DNA of 64,000 nt from Cheiracanthium punctorium. Its lineage: Eukaryota; Arthropoda; Arachnida; Araneae; Cheiracanthiidae. Below are positions 10,470 through 23,051 of the stretch, piece after piece. How positions within the stretch are numbered: position 1 is the stretch's first letter; every line of letters starts with the position of its first letter. Both the position numbers and the translations under genes were made by a program. The stretch is from positions 923,476-987,475 of the forward strand of contig JAWZYV010019914.1 in the NCBI GenBank assembly GCA_038373885.1, in the 5' to 3' direction. The notes under the pieces were generated by a model that worked only from the letters and a program-made list of their open reading frames with translations, was not told where the DNA came from and did not search any database.

Positions 10470-13400
10470 TTGCCATAAATATTTATTGCTTTTTATACTG
10501 ACTTATGCATTAATGAATCGCAATTATTAAATATTTAATGAATTCAGCATTTTAGATTTCTTTATTAAATATTATCATCGTTAGAATTATGCTTCTCATA
10601 CATTAGCGCATTGGAAAGCCCATCACGTTTCTTTACTTCATATAAAGGTAATCATCATGCATGAGGAATCTGTGCCTGTAAAAAAATATTAATTCTTATT
10701 TAATTTTAAATGATTCCTTTATTTTCCAACCTAGTGCTGAAAACGTACGAGCAACGCTTCTAATACCATGTACACATTTAGTGGATTAGAAACATAGTGC
10801 TGTCGATAAAACGTAATGATACCTTTTACTATTGCGTTTCTCCCGTTCTATTTACTTTTATATGCCACAAAGGACTTGCTTTGACACATTTTATTCTTCA
10901 TTCCAGTGTACTATAACACTGTCCTTCCACAAAACTGTCGGTGACTGACAGAGCTTCAGTAACGCAGAAGTATATAAATTTCTATTTTCTCGTTAAGATC
11001 CTAGATCTCAAGATTGCCAATCTGGTCGGATAAATTTAATTGGATCAACTAATGAAAGATCGTTTCCTCTTTAGACACTTTCTTCTTTTTTTAACTTTTT
11101 CGTAGATGGTTCTACTTTTTTGGAAGGAAAAGCTAGAATAACTTCTGAGTAGTTGAAGACATAGAACTTTTCATTTAATCTAAACATGTTGAATTTAACA
11201 CATCTCAATAAAACTGAACATATTTTGTTATCATTGGCAAAAAATGTGAATGTAACCAACATTCTTTGAAATAATATTGCGCAAAATTTGCTATAAAGGT
11301 TAGTGAACTTCGATGTTTTTTGAGAACAAAATTGGTAGTTTGAAAACTATCATAAAACTGTTTTTTTAACTAACATATGAATCACTAAGCAAAACAATGA
11401 GAGCATTCTGTAGTATTTCAATTCTATCTTATGAAGTATTTAAATTCAGTGTAAAAAGATGTACACACTTGCTTCACTGAGTGTGACATTTATGGCAACT
11501 TCTACCTTTAGCGGTATTTCTTCTTAATGAGTGGAAATTTTAAACAAATGGCGATACTTAGCAATATTATGTTTTTCAGTCATCGCATAAAGCAAGAAAA
11601 GTTATATATTTAATTTAACATTTTTCACTATTCCTCCTATGAACTTTACTGTATATTTACATAAATTTGTACTTCTGGCAATAAAATAAAACATTCGTGT
11701 TTAAATACTGGTGTATATGCGCACCGCACACATTTTAAAAATTAAATTACAAGAGTTTTACTTTATCGGCAAGAATGGATTGTGCTGATACTGAATATTA
11801 GGTCTGGTTTCGGAAAGACAAATATCATTAACCCGAATAAGACACCTATATTGGATTTTACACAGTAGTGCACATTATGATCGAAAGAATTCACCTCAAC
11901 ACAACCATTCAAGATACCGCTTTCTGGAATGGCATACGACTTATAACAGCATATGAAAGCTTCTTTGAGTTTGGTGGAGTAAATTTAGTTCTTTTTATTT
12001 GCAAAAGTATGAAATATAGTGAGCACAATTTATTAAAAAAAATAAATATAGAAGTGGGTATGCAAACAGTTGGAATTTTTGAATGGTAATCCACGGATGG
12101 AGTTAGTCAACACTTCAGTGATTTAATACTATGCTGAAAGTAGCTCATCGAACGATAAAAGAGAAATTAATGTACTTTGTCGACGTCAAAGTGCTAAAAA
12201 TGAACGTAATTGAAGAGAATGTGATCATCATGAGTGTAAATAATTTATTTTCGCAATATTGAACAAATGTTGGAAAACTAAATGTTCAACATCGCGAATT
12301 TTGTTTTTATTATTAGAGGGTGTTAATGAAACAGCATTCATGTGAAATTGCGCTGAAAATCAGTGAACATAAAACAAACAGAACTGAAAATTCGGAAGTT
12401 TCCGACAGAATTATACGCATACGCAAGTAAAGTGAAGCTTTATCAGCGGGGCATAAATCATCATGCGTGTTGATCTCAATTGTTGTGAAAAATCTTGGAT
12501 CCCTGCTTCAGGTATACCTTAAATCTACTACCAAAGCTTGGCAATTGTTTTGGCAATGAGGTCAAACGTTCCAAGTTTGGTTGTTCTGTTAACTTCACGT
12601 TTTAGCAGTTTCTTCTTCTTACAATTTAAAAATAAGCCATGCCTTCAGGATTCATAGATAACCAACAACATATATTTTTCAATTAATGCATTATTGCAAT
12701 ATAGTGAGCCGTGTGTGCTGAGCAATTATTAAAGTAAATACATAGTCTGGATTATAAGTTTAACACAGATTGAATATCGACTGTATGAAAAGAACTGTCA
12801 TTTTGCAACTAATAGAACTGCGTAGTAAAGCCATTTTTGATTCTCTCATACCACTCACACCAGGATAAATTGGGATATTGAGGAAAAAATTGTTGCTTTT
12901 CTAGCATAAAAAACAAACAAACTTTTGTGTGTTTCATAGATTTCGAGATTGTAGAATTGACGTAACGGCAACGTTACGAGGGAGCTAAAAGGCATTTGAA
13001 CAGAGAAATTCCAGCGCACTATTGAACGGCTTGTGGTACCATCCGAAGTATAAAAGTTTTACGATTTGAATGTGATTATGTTTTACAATATTTGGATTTA
13101 GTGGGTTTTCCAGTAAAGCATATAGATTTAGAGTAAATATTTTCTTTAAAAAAAGAGCAATAAAAGAAATTTGATTAGCTTAAAAAACAGTATATTTGTT
13201 CAAATTCATGAAATATTCTGAAACGTTTTAGGAAAAATTACAGAAAGCTTCTGAGAATCAGCAAAATACCTTAAATATACACTAATATTTTCATTGAGTT
13301 TTCCCATTATTTATTATCAAATTATATCCCCTAATGGCGCCTTTTTCCTCTAAAGGATGATCTTACTTTACTCTTAAGAACAGCAAAATCAAATAAACAA

Positions 13401-13750
13401 CCTCCGCTGATAGGTGCATCGCTTTAAACCTCGTTAACAAGGTGGATTTAGATTTCGTTAAATCGGCGGAACTCTCTCCAAAGTGCTAATGAATGTTATT
13501 GTAGGTGGATACATGAACAGTAACTTAATTATTTGTTACCCAAGAAGAAATCTTTTCGCCGTCTTCTAACGACGAAACAAATCCTATTTACGGGATCTTA
13601 TTCTATCTAGACAACGGGAAATACTTAAAAGTAATATAATATGTTTTGGAGGGTTTGCAAATTGTTTTCAATTATCAGTAAGTAAATTAGAATGTTTGAA
13701 GTAATAATTAATGCGCAAACTATGTCCTTAATTTTATATTACTAGTTAAT
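10470..13750. other. non-coding stretch without recognisable features
   Basis: AT-rich sequence with only short frames. The frame at 11868-12089 and its opposite-strand partner show no known motif, and nothing repeats elsewhere in the window. Confidence 0.5.
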
Positions 13751-13754
13751 GAAC

Positions 13755-13890
13755 AATTATGGTAGATCATTTTGTTAGATCAATTTGAATATTAATGAGC
13801 ATTATATTTTACTTTAGATATGTATTTTTAGAAAGTAAAATATAATTCTCATTAATATTCAAATTTATCTAACAAAATTTTCCATAACTG

Positions 13891-13895
<5 letters not shown>
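13755..13895. repeat. foldback repeat with ~60-bp arms
   Basis: The left arm (about 13755-13815) contains TTGTTAGATCAATTTGAATA and ATTATATTTTACTTT. The right arm (about 13832-13895) is its near-complete reverse complement, with a loop of about 16 bases. A long (AT)n run (about 13893-13922) abuts the right arm. It looks like a MITE or foldback element sitting in a TA-rich target. No coding capacity. Confidence 0.75.
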
Positions 13896-13926
<31 letters not shown>

Positions 13927-14018
13927 ATATATAATAAACTTATCTAATTTAACTATTTAATTTAATATTATTTGAAAATCATTCTTAATCTTTACTCTTA
14001 CTGTAAAGTTGAATCTTG

Positions 14019-14470
14019 CCATACAAATATTACGCTCGGAGACGTTTATTGAAATTCATAAGGAGAAAATTGTATATCAGCAGTATTCTCGGTTTCTGTT
14101 GCTTTCATTGCTACGTGCTTTAGAACTCCGGGTAAGCAGGTGTTTCTCATTTCTTGATTGACAATCTAGTTAACTAATTACATTTGAGAGTAAGCGCCAA
14201 TTCGAGATCGTGCTGCATCTTCAGCAGCGTAATAACTAAGTAGTATTAAGCAAGAGCGCGGAAATGTCGAGAGCTTCGTCTTGAAATTCGCGCTTAACTT
14301 TCTAAGAGTCTGGAACGTAAAGCTTAGCTTCGAGCCTATAGACTGCGATGTAAGAATATAGCCACGGAACGAATATAGGTCGCCGTCACTACTCTGACCT
14401 CTGTATGATACTTTGATAATAAACTATTTATACCTAGAACCCAATGATTTGCGTCAATTATTCCATACAA
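14019..14470. repeat. possible retroposed insertion flanked by 8-bp repeats
   Basis: CCATACAA occurs at 14019-14026 and again at 14463-14470, bracketing about 436 bp that is clearly GC-richer than its surroundings. Near its right end is AATAAA (14420-14425), a polyadenylation-like signal. This fits a solo LTR or other retroposed copy, but I see no defined LTR ends, no poly-A tail and no second copy in the window. Confidence 0.3.
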
Positions 14471-15292
14471 GTATATGGCGTATAGGCCATATCATATACA
14501 TATATATACGAAAAACAACTTTGTATTCCCAAATTCTTATGAATTTCCTTTAAAACTTATTATGCGTAAGCAAATTAATTTCAAAGAACAAACGGATGGT
14601 GAGCGACCTAAAAATAAAAGTAGGCAATTGATAGACAGTCCCTCAAACGTCACTGACCTGTAATTTCTATGCCCCAGTAACTTGGTTAGCCAATGGATGC
14701 AAGTTGCATGGGTCCTGAGACAGAACCTGATAGAGTTTATTTACGTGGCTGACAAAGTTGACAGACTGCGGTGGTCACGCCTACTTTTGAAGTCACGTGA
14801 CTCTGAGTTCTGAATCTGCTTGGGATCGGCTGCTTTCATGCACATGCGCTTACTTAGAGAAATACACATACACGCACAATTTTTTAAAATCAATTTATTT
14901 TTAGACTTCTCTCATAAAACGTTCATTTTTTTAAGAATAAAGATTATCTAATCTCGCTAATAAAAATTGAACACTTCTTTTTCATTTACAGTTCATTCTT
15001 GAATCTATCCCTACATTACTACATTTGTTGATTGTCCCATTTTTAGAAATATTTTTGCTTAAAGTTGCTGTAAATATAAAGTAACTTAAATATTTGAATA
15101 TATACGAACAGGGGGGGGGGGGGAGAAGGAAAATACAAAATAAATTATAAAAATACCTTTTTTATTCTGAAAAAAAGTCAATCGCTCACATTTTCTTCAT
15201 TTTTAGTAATATACCCAATATCCATAGAAACTTGATAAAAATAAAATATAACCTTATAAAGTAAAAAAAAAAGGGAAATCAAGTTTTTAATA

Positions 15293-16893
15293 CCGGATGA
15301 TCCAAAAATCAGGACAAACTTTCAAAATTAGTAATTCGAAAACGAATCAAGATACAAATATACGGTTTGCACCAAACGGATGAAAAAGAAACCGATTTTG
15401 TGTGGCAACAAAATGAAAATATTTCTCTTGGTGTCCAACAGAAGACGCTGTCGACTTTCTGATATAGGATTATGCAAAGAGACAAGCGATATAAAATGGA
15501 GCAACTGGAGCAGGTAATGGTAGTCGAAGCTTATACGCATGGAAGTGCTGTCCATAGTTGAGAAAGCCCTCTTAGTCAAACTTTATTATAAGAATGCGGA
15601 AAGTGCCACAGCGGCATTGTGAGCATATCGCTACATGAAGGGCATGAGAGGCAGAAAAGGACCCATAACGCCTTCTGCATTGATCAAAATGATGAAGAAA
15701 TTTGAATCTACCGGATCTTTGGCGTCACGTGCAAGAAGTGGTCGTCCCTCAACAGCCTCTGCTGTTATCACGGCAGTGGAGCAGACCTGCAATCCATGTC
15801 GGCGATTTCTGCACTTGGGGAGGGCTGTGCCCGAGAAGTTTCGAGGCAGACAGGAGTGTCGTACGGAAGTGTGTGGAGAGCATTGCGAATAACTCTGAAA
15901 CGGTATCCCTATAAGTTGCAATATAACCAAGAACTGAAACCTCCTGACTTCGACTCTCGTCGAGATTTTCCCAATTCGGTATTCAATAAAATGGAAGAGC
16001 AGCACTACTGGCTTCACACTGTGCTTTGGACAGATGAGGCGCATTTCACACTTTCTGGCGCTGATAACACCCACAATTGTCGAGTGTGGACCACAGAAAA
16101 TCCACATGCATTTGTTGAGGTACCCTTGCAACAGCCTGAAATGACAGTCTGATGTAGCTTCACTGCTGATTTCATAATTGGTCCATTTTTTTTCGAGGAA
16201 GTCATACAGACGGGTTTCAAAACAGTTTCTGTCACTAGTCAGTGATATGCAGCACTGTTACAGAACAACATTATTCCTGAACTGCAAGCGCGACAGGCAC
16301 TTAAAACAGTCACCTTTAAGCAAGATGGAGCACCACCTCATATTGCTCTGCCTGTGCAACATCTGCTACGCTCAACATTTGGGAAGGATCGCATTATCAG
16401 TCGCTGCTTTAATCAATCATGGCCTCCAAGATCTCCCGATCTTACGCCTTGTGACTTTTGGCTGTGGGAATTCTTGAAGTCAAAAGTGTACCGCGACCAA
16501 CCGGCATCACTAGCAGCACTGAAAGATGCCATCTGCCAAAATGTGTCTGCTGTAACGCAAGAAATGCTACTAAATGCTGTGAACGATGTGGTGACTCGTC
16601 TCACAGCTGTACTTCTGAATGATCGACAGCACATTGAAAATTTACCGTAGTACCAATTAACTGTAATTAAGCTGACTTGTAAGTTGTCAACATTTTTTCA
16701 TTAGTAAATCACCTTTCGGCGAAATAAAACACTATAGCGCCATCCGTTGTTCGCCAACAGAACTATTTTCGTTTCGTTGCCACAGAAAAGCCGGTTTCTT
16801 TTCCATCCGTTTGGTGCAAACCGTATCTTTGTATCTTGATTCGTTTTCGAATTATTAATTTTTGAAGTGTGTCCTGACTTTTGGATCACCCGG
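15293..16893 (+). mobile_element. Tc1/mariner-type transposon, copy 1 (decayed)
   Basis: Inverted terminal repeats of about 150 bp begin CCGG-TGATCCAAAA-GTCAGGA-like at both ends. The left end follows a TA (15291-15292); the right TA is changed to CA. The ends enclose a degenerate transposase gene. The element is about 1.6 kb, normal for the superfamily apart from the unusually long inverted repeats. A related element lies inverted at 29006-30586. Confidence 0.9.
15545..16650 (+). pseudogene. mariner-like transposase pseudogene, copy 1
   Basis: Cut-and-paste transposase of the DDD/E superfamily. Recognisable in order are an N-terminal helix-turn-helix region (TPSALIKMMKKFESTG), a GRP linker (SGRPS), a second DNA-binding helix pair (about 15796-15900), the first catalytic D in LWTDEAHF, the second in QDGAPPH, and the third in SPDLTPCDFWLW. 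By my count the second and third catalytic residues have 42 residues between them, nearer the DD41D-type groups than classical DD34D mariner. Decay: the presumed start ATG is GTG, codon 26 is TGA, there is a 1-base loss near 15790 relative to copy 2, a stop replaces the TGG of the VWC motif near 16149, and further frameshifts follow at about 16190 and 16350. The C-terminus (QHIENLP) is the family's normal end. Confidence 0.9.
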
Positions 16894-16967
16894 CATAAAA
16901 AAAATTAAGGAGTATCAGGAATAATTTCGTAACAATAAGGACCTCTGAATCTATTTATATTGTAGTA

Positions 16968-19218
16968 CTAGCTGAAGTACCCGTCCTCGACGGGTTAGTG
17001 AATGAAAATTTCTAAAAAGCAAGAACTTTCGTCAGCATTGTAGGAGTACACAGAATGGATGTAGTATGTTGCCAAAGTAAAGAAAGCGAAGTTATAATTT
17101 TCATGTATTGTTAAAATATTACTGGTTAGAGAGTAACTAAGTAATATCATTTCATTCGCTTTACTCGTAATTATGTCATGCGCGAACGAATATTTACACA
17201 TATTGAAATAATTTTCGCAAAATCTCAAAATGTAATCAACATTTTTGAAAAATTTGAAGCCTAGAATTTAAGTTGAGTGACAACCTATCATGTCACTCAA
17301 ATTCGTTTCATTCCCTGCTGTCTTTATTCCGTGATGCTGGAACAAATTTTCAGCATTTTAAAACAATTTTCGAAAAATCTCAAAATGTTAGCAAAATATT
17401 TTTAAAATTCAACGCCTATAAATTAAGATTAGCAACTACCTATCATATCACTCAATTTCGTATCATTCGTATTAGTTGTTATTACATGATGTTTGAAAAA
17501 ATATAAACGTATTTTGAGAGAATTTTCACAAAATCTCAAAATCTAATGAAAATGTTTAAAAAATATGACACCTATAGTTTATGTTGAGCAACCATCTATC
17601 ATGTGACCAAATTTCATATCATTCGCTTTAGTCGTTATTACGTAATGCGGGAACAAAGATTCACTCAGTTTTAAACGATTTTCGCAAAATCTCGAAATCT
17701 GATCGATTTTTTTAAATTAGATGCTTATAGTTTAAGGTGAGTGACCACCTATCATTTCACCAAATATCATTTTTTCACCTTTGCAGTTATTACGTGATGT
17801 GCGAACACAAATTTACGCAGTTTGAAACGATTTTCGCAAAATCTGAAAATCTAATGAAAATTTTTAAAAATTCGACGCCTATGTTTTAAGTTGAGTGACC
17901 ACCTATCATGACACCCAATTTCATATCATTCGCTTCAGTCGTTTTTACGTGATGCTCGAACACAAATTTACGCAGTTTGACAGGATTTTCGCAAAATCTC
18001 AAAATCCAATCAAGATTTTTTTAAAATTCGACGCCTATGTTTTAAGTTGAGTGACCACCTATCATGACACCCAATTTCATATCATTCGCTTCAGTCGTTT
18101 TTGCGTGATGCTTGAACACAAATTTACGCAGTTTGAAACGATTTTCGCAAAATCTCAAAATCCAATCAAGATTTTTTAAAAATTTGACGCCTATGTTTTA
18201 AGTTGAGTGACCACCTATCATGACACCCAATTTCGTATCATTCGCTTCAGTCGTTTTTACGTGATGCTTGAACACAAATTTACGCAGTTTGAAACGATTT
18301 TTGCAAAATCTCAAAATCCAATCAATATTTCTTTTAAATTCCACGCCTATGTTTTAAGTTGAGTGACCACCTATCGTGACACCCAATTTCGTATCATTCG
18401 CTTCAGTCGTTTTTACGTGATGCTTGAACACAAATTTACGCAGTTTGAAACGATTTTCGCAAAATCTCAAAATCCAATCAAGATTTTTTAAAAATTTGAC
18501 GCCTATGTTTTAAGTTGAGTGACCACCTATCATGACACCCAATTTCGTATCATTCGCTTCAGTCGTTTTTACGTGATGCTTGAACACAAATTTACGCAGT
18601 TTGAAACGATTTTTGCAAAATCTCAAAATCCAATCAATATTTCTTTTAAATTCCACGCCTATGTTTTAAGTTGAGTGAGCACCTATCGTGACACCCAATT
18701 TCGTGTCATTCGCTTCAGTCGTTTTTACGTGATGCTTGAACACAAATTTACGCAGTTTGAAACGATTTTCGCAAAATCTCAAAATCCAATCAAGATTTTT
18801 TAAAAATTGGACGCTTATGTTTTAAGTTGAGTGGCCACCAATCAGGACACCCAGTTTCATATCATTCGCTTCTGTCGTTTTTGCGTGATGCTTGAACACA
18901 AATTTACGCAGTTTGAAACGATTTTCGCAAAATCTGAAAATCTAATCAAGATTTTTTAAAAATTCGACGCCTATGTTTTAGGTTGAGTGACCACCTATCA
19001 TGACACCCAATTTCATATCATTCGCTTCAGTTGTTTTTACGTGATGCTTAAACAAAAAAAAGCGTCACGGACAGAATGACAGAATGACAGAATGAAAGAC
19101 AGACAAACTTTTTTTTGAGGGTCGCATCGGATTCCCGGGTGCTTGAAACGGATAGAAATCGCAAAATTTTTGAATTCCAAGAAATGTACAGACAAAAGTT
19201 TAATTTTATTTATATAGA
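16968..19218 (-). mobile_element. non-autonomous Helitron, copy B
   Basis: It has the same termini as copy A. Read on the minus strand it begins TCTATATAAATAAA after A and ends with a perfect 7-bp hairpin (ACCCGTC/GACGGGT, three-base loop), 11 bases, CTAG, then T. Length is 2251 bp, 739 bp longer than copy A, mainly because the internal 156-bp array has about 13 units instead of eight. No coding sequence. It lies only 74 bp from the end of mariner copy 1. Both copies share their outer flanks and the 9-bp microsatellite, so they descend from one source and then changed unit number. Confidence 0.88.
17150..19065. repeat. 156-bp tandem array with 312-bp higher-order units in Helitron B
   Basis: Landmarks gtgatg(c/t)t fall at 17486, 17642, 17793, 17949, 18105, 18261, 18417, 18573, 18729, 18885 and 19041, almost all 156 bp apart, with two more diverged units upstream. 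Two unit variants alternate between 18105 and 18729. The variant containing caatcaatatttctttt appears at 18319 and again exactly 312 bp later at 18631, and the intervening variant (aatttgacgcc) also repeats at 312 bp. This shows amplification of a dimer. Confidence 0.88.
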
Positions 19219-20181
19219 TATAAACTATTTTTTAAGTACAAATAAAAAATCTAACTTTTATCTGAATAAACATATGAAGGATACTAAAACAGTTAATTAC
19301 ACGTAAATTAAAAAAACATATTGATAAATACAAATCAATAATACTTTTTGCAAGCCTAATAATGCTATAATCATGAAGTCACTTTCATTCATTCTCCAGA
19401 ATTAATTGTTATTTCATCCCTTCTTGAAAGTTCATATAAATAATATTTAAATTTTAGTTTGTTAAAAAAAACACTTTTTTCATATGCGTTATGTAATGTC
19501 AATTATGCTGCTTCTAGTAATTTCTACCTTTAATCAATAATCACCGAAAAATCCAGAGAAAATTGCACAATTCAGATAATTAAGACAAGCAAACCTTATG
19601 ACCAATATTGAAACCCAGTTAATATTTCAATTGTTTTCTCTCAATTGATCTTTTGAAAAAAAAAAATACTTTTTCGAACAAGTTTATAGAACCAGTACAA
19701 TTGCACTTTAAAATTTTATCAACATTATGCACGTTGACATTATTAATAAATACGTTATAAACCAAATTTTCAAAAATAACAATAAAATCATCAATGTACG
19801 GCTGATTATGATTAAAATTTAGAAAACAAACAGTTACTTTAACATTATCCTTTATGTAAATCCGTTGTTTCTTTTCTGTTCTGTTTTTAAATATCTATCT
19901 GTTATTTTATTTAATAATTTAAATTTCTACATTAAAAATAATTTAAATACGCCATCTTTATTTCAAATTTACTTGGAATTTAATTTACGTTTTTATTTCA
20001 ACATTACAGCTACTATTTAACGATGATATTATTTCACGATGACATTATTATATGCGCACTATCATAAGAAAATACAGTATAGCATACTTCTGTCTCAACA
20101 TTGAAGTTCCAACTTAATACACAGACATTCCTATAGCATGACCTTCGAAAAAAAAATTGCAGCTGCTAATGTCATGTAACT
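19219..20181. other. AT-rich non-coding stretch
   Basis: No gene or paired repeat recognisable. Confidence 0.5.
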
Positions 20182-20185
20182 TTAA

Positions 20186-20461
20186 CCCATTTGTGCCTGG
20201 ATATTTTTGCGACTTTCTTCGATTTTTACTGATAACAGAAATAATAGATAAATTTCTGATGTCAACTTCTTGAACAAGGGATGATTTCTTTTAAAATCAT
20301 TATGCATAAAAATTGAAATATCAACATACTACTTGGTCATGTTAAAATATTTTGTAGAGTTGAGGCTCAATACTCATGAATAAAGGCTAGGAAAAATAAA
20401 TAACGTTTTCGACTAATAGCGAAAATGCCGTCGCAAAAAAGGGACGCTAGGCATATATGGG
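20186..20461 (+). mobile_element. piggyBac-like MITE, copy 1
   Basis: A 276-bp unit is flanked on both sides by TTAA (20182-20185 and 20462-20465). Its inverted ends read CCCATTTGTGCC on the left and the complement of CCCATATATGCC on the right. TTAA target sites with CCC...GGG termini are the piggyBac signature. It has no coding capacity. Two more copies of nearly equal length are at 27845-28120 (inverted) and 31171-31447, aligning along their whole length. Confidence 0.82.
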
Positions 20462-20465
20462 TTAA

Positions 20466-22960
20466 AATAGAGCCATATAATTAAAAGTAAAGTTAATTAT
20501 TAGACAATAAATAATGATAAATATTCATTGATAGTTTAAATGATAGCGGTTCCAAAACTTTTGAACATAAAGTAAATTTCATGTCGTCTAAAAATAAATA
20601 GCATCTTTGTGTAAAATGACACCAACATAAATTTTGGAATGGCTTTTAATATAACACTAAAAATCTAAGGATTTAAAATTTCAGCGTTTTAATATTATTG
20701 GGAAAATACGATAGATACAGCGATGTACCACATATTATGCAATTTTACTGAAAAAAAATTGTTACCAATTCAATTAAAAAATATTTTATTTTAAAAATAC
20801 TAAATAAATATGCTTTACATCTACCAAATCAAAAAAAAAAATAAATAAATAAGCGAGAGAGAAAGTGAAATGGATTTGTTGCAGTCTTTGCAAAGCTATC
20901 GAAAACACATACTAAGTGACTGTCCCACTAGTTCATTCAAACAAAACAAAAAACTTTCTTTCCACAAGAAAATAAGCCAAAATGCGTATCCTTACGTCTC
21001 TTCGACTCTAACAGGTACCGTTCTTTAAAACAGCGACGTAGAAATACCTACAGAAGCGACCCTAATCCTATTTGCTGCTATTTGTAGTACAAGCAAAGAT
21101 TTTTTTCTTTTTCTTTTCACAATTTTGTTCTGTCGAGGTAACATAACAACCCTGTTATTCCGCGACCAATCAAATTCTGAGAAATCTTTCCAACGCTATG
21201 CTTTTTGTAAAGTATTCGGCTATGCTTCTTCCACAGAGGGAACTCAGAAAAGTGTTTTAAAGGGAAAGTTTCCTGAAGAATAGGAAACTTTAATTTTTTT
21301 TCTCCTTTGTGAAAAAGAAGTTACTAATGTTGAGAAATATAATTTCTATTTTATTTTTATTTTTTATAATGACTTGTACTCTTTTTTAAATTTTATTTGT
21401 CTTAGTAAAAAAGGTGTAAATAATCTATATATTTATCATCGAAGGTATCATTAAAAATGTGCTGTTAAACATAAATACTTTGCACAAACAGAAAACCTGA
21501 TATTTAAAACCCATAAAAATAAAGTAATAATAGTAATATTAATAATTACTATTATTATAATTATAATAAAATAACTAATATATGGGTGATTCTAAAAATA
21601 AGGGAGTATTTGGGATGTGAAAAATTAAAAAAATAAATTTCTTTTAAAAAGCCTGAAGAAAATCAGAAAAATACTCCTCTGGTTACATAGTTAAAATAAA
21701 ACACCGCCAGAGCTTATTTGTGTTTTATTGTAATTTATTGTATGCTTGTTATAAATATATGAATTTGTATTATTATGAAGGCATACCAATTACGAAACGG
21801 ACATATTTGTGACGCAATACGGTTTTTAATGATACTAATAAACATATGAATATTAAGACAAAATTACTTAAATAACAAAAATAATCATCTAAATTCTTAA
21901 AATATACCACTCTGTACTTTCATAATTTACATAGTCTTAATGCATATTGATTCATTCACGTCTCAGATAGAGGCATGCCAACGAGATATGGAAATATAAA
22001 TGTGAATGACAAAGCACAATTAAGTATTATACCCAACAAGTCACATCTACAGCTTTTCAGATTGCATTTATAACAAGAACTGAAAACTACATGATTTACC
22101 ATGCTTTACAATTAAAATGTATTTATATTGATCTTTTTCTTCACTTCTAAAAGACATGTGAATGACGAGAATTTAAAATATACCTCGAAAATAAAGTTTA
22201 ACTTGTTCCAACTCACAAAATATTCAAGAACTGCAAAATGGAATTTCAACAGAAAGAAGAACTTTTAATACTTCTTTTCTTGAGATGTTGCCATCTTTAA
22301 AAGTGAAATCTATATTTTGTAGCTATGTCAATGACAGGTAATTCTTGGGACAGAGTTAAAATTTATTTGTCGTGGTGAATTTCATACCATTTATTTTGTT
22401 TTGTGTGTGTGTGCGTGTGTGGTTACTATTCTTACTACAGATACTAACTACAGATACATGTCCAATGCTAGGAAATAAAAACTGGGGTAGAAAAACTTTA
22501 TTATCTTTCACTCAGACTCATTAAAATGTGAGAATAATATGTGTGGCAGAGGACACGTGGACGGCATTTCACTATAATACATAAATTTTAATGGATAAAA
22601 ATTAATTTTTTGTATAGTTGTGAGCCAGAATCATTCTGTCAAATAAGTAAATTCCCCCAGAAAGATTTTTAAAACATTAACAAGAATCAACAGAAATACA
22701 AACACTTCTGTGTTTTTCGAATCACCTATACATATCTTTCATTGAAAACTACACATAATTTTATTGCAATTTCTAAGATTTTAAAAATTACACAAGCGTC
22801 TGTAAGTGCCGATACCATTATTAAAACGAAGTGTGTCATTTCTCACAAAACTGCAAACCGAATTCCGATCGAAATGCAATTTCCAATGTTATTACAACCT
22901 TTTTTCTACCCTTCTATGTGAATACTTTTCTACGTGAAAATAGCGAACTTGAATAGCGAA
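20466..22960. other. AT-rich non-coding stretch
   Basis: No gene. A (GT)n-like microsatellite lies at about 22401-22421 and a very AT-rich run at about 21520-21580. Nothing else stands out. Confidence 0.5.
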
Positions 22961-23051
22961 ATTGGATGCCCAGATCCCCTTTACGTGATTAAATGTTCAC
23001 CTAAAGGGGAAAATCTCAGGGGTCTTGAATTCAGGGATCTGGGCATCCAAT
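22961..23051. repeat. nested perfect hairpin, 91 bp
   Basis: The outer arms of 18 bp pair perfectly: ATTGGATGCCCAGATCCC at 22961-22978 and its exact complement at 23034-23051. Inside the loop a second stem, CCCCTTTACGTG against CACCTAAAGGGG (one mismatch), encloses about 10 bases. There are no flanking duplications I can define. It is a compact structured element, possibly a tiny MITE or a structured RNA; I see no evidence that decides. Confidence 0.75.

Noticed and set aside
15631..16131. 166-codon minus-strand open frame across mariner copy 1
   Set aside because: It is the reverse-strand shadow of the transposase gene; the equivalent shadow appears over copy 2 at 29657-30130.
8362..19218. 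A CRISPR-like or satellite array
   Set aside because: The regular 156-bp spacing belongs to tandem units inside two Helitrons. There are no short repeats with unique spacers.
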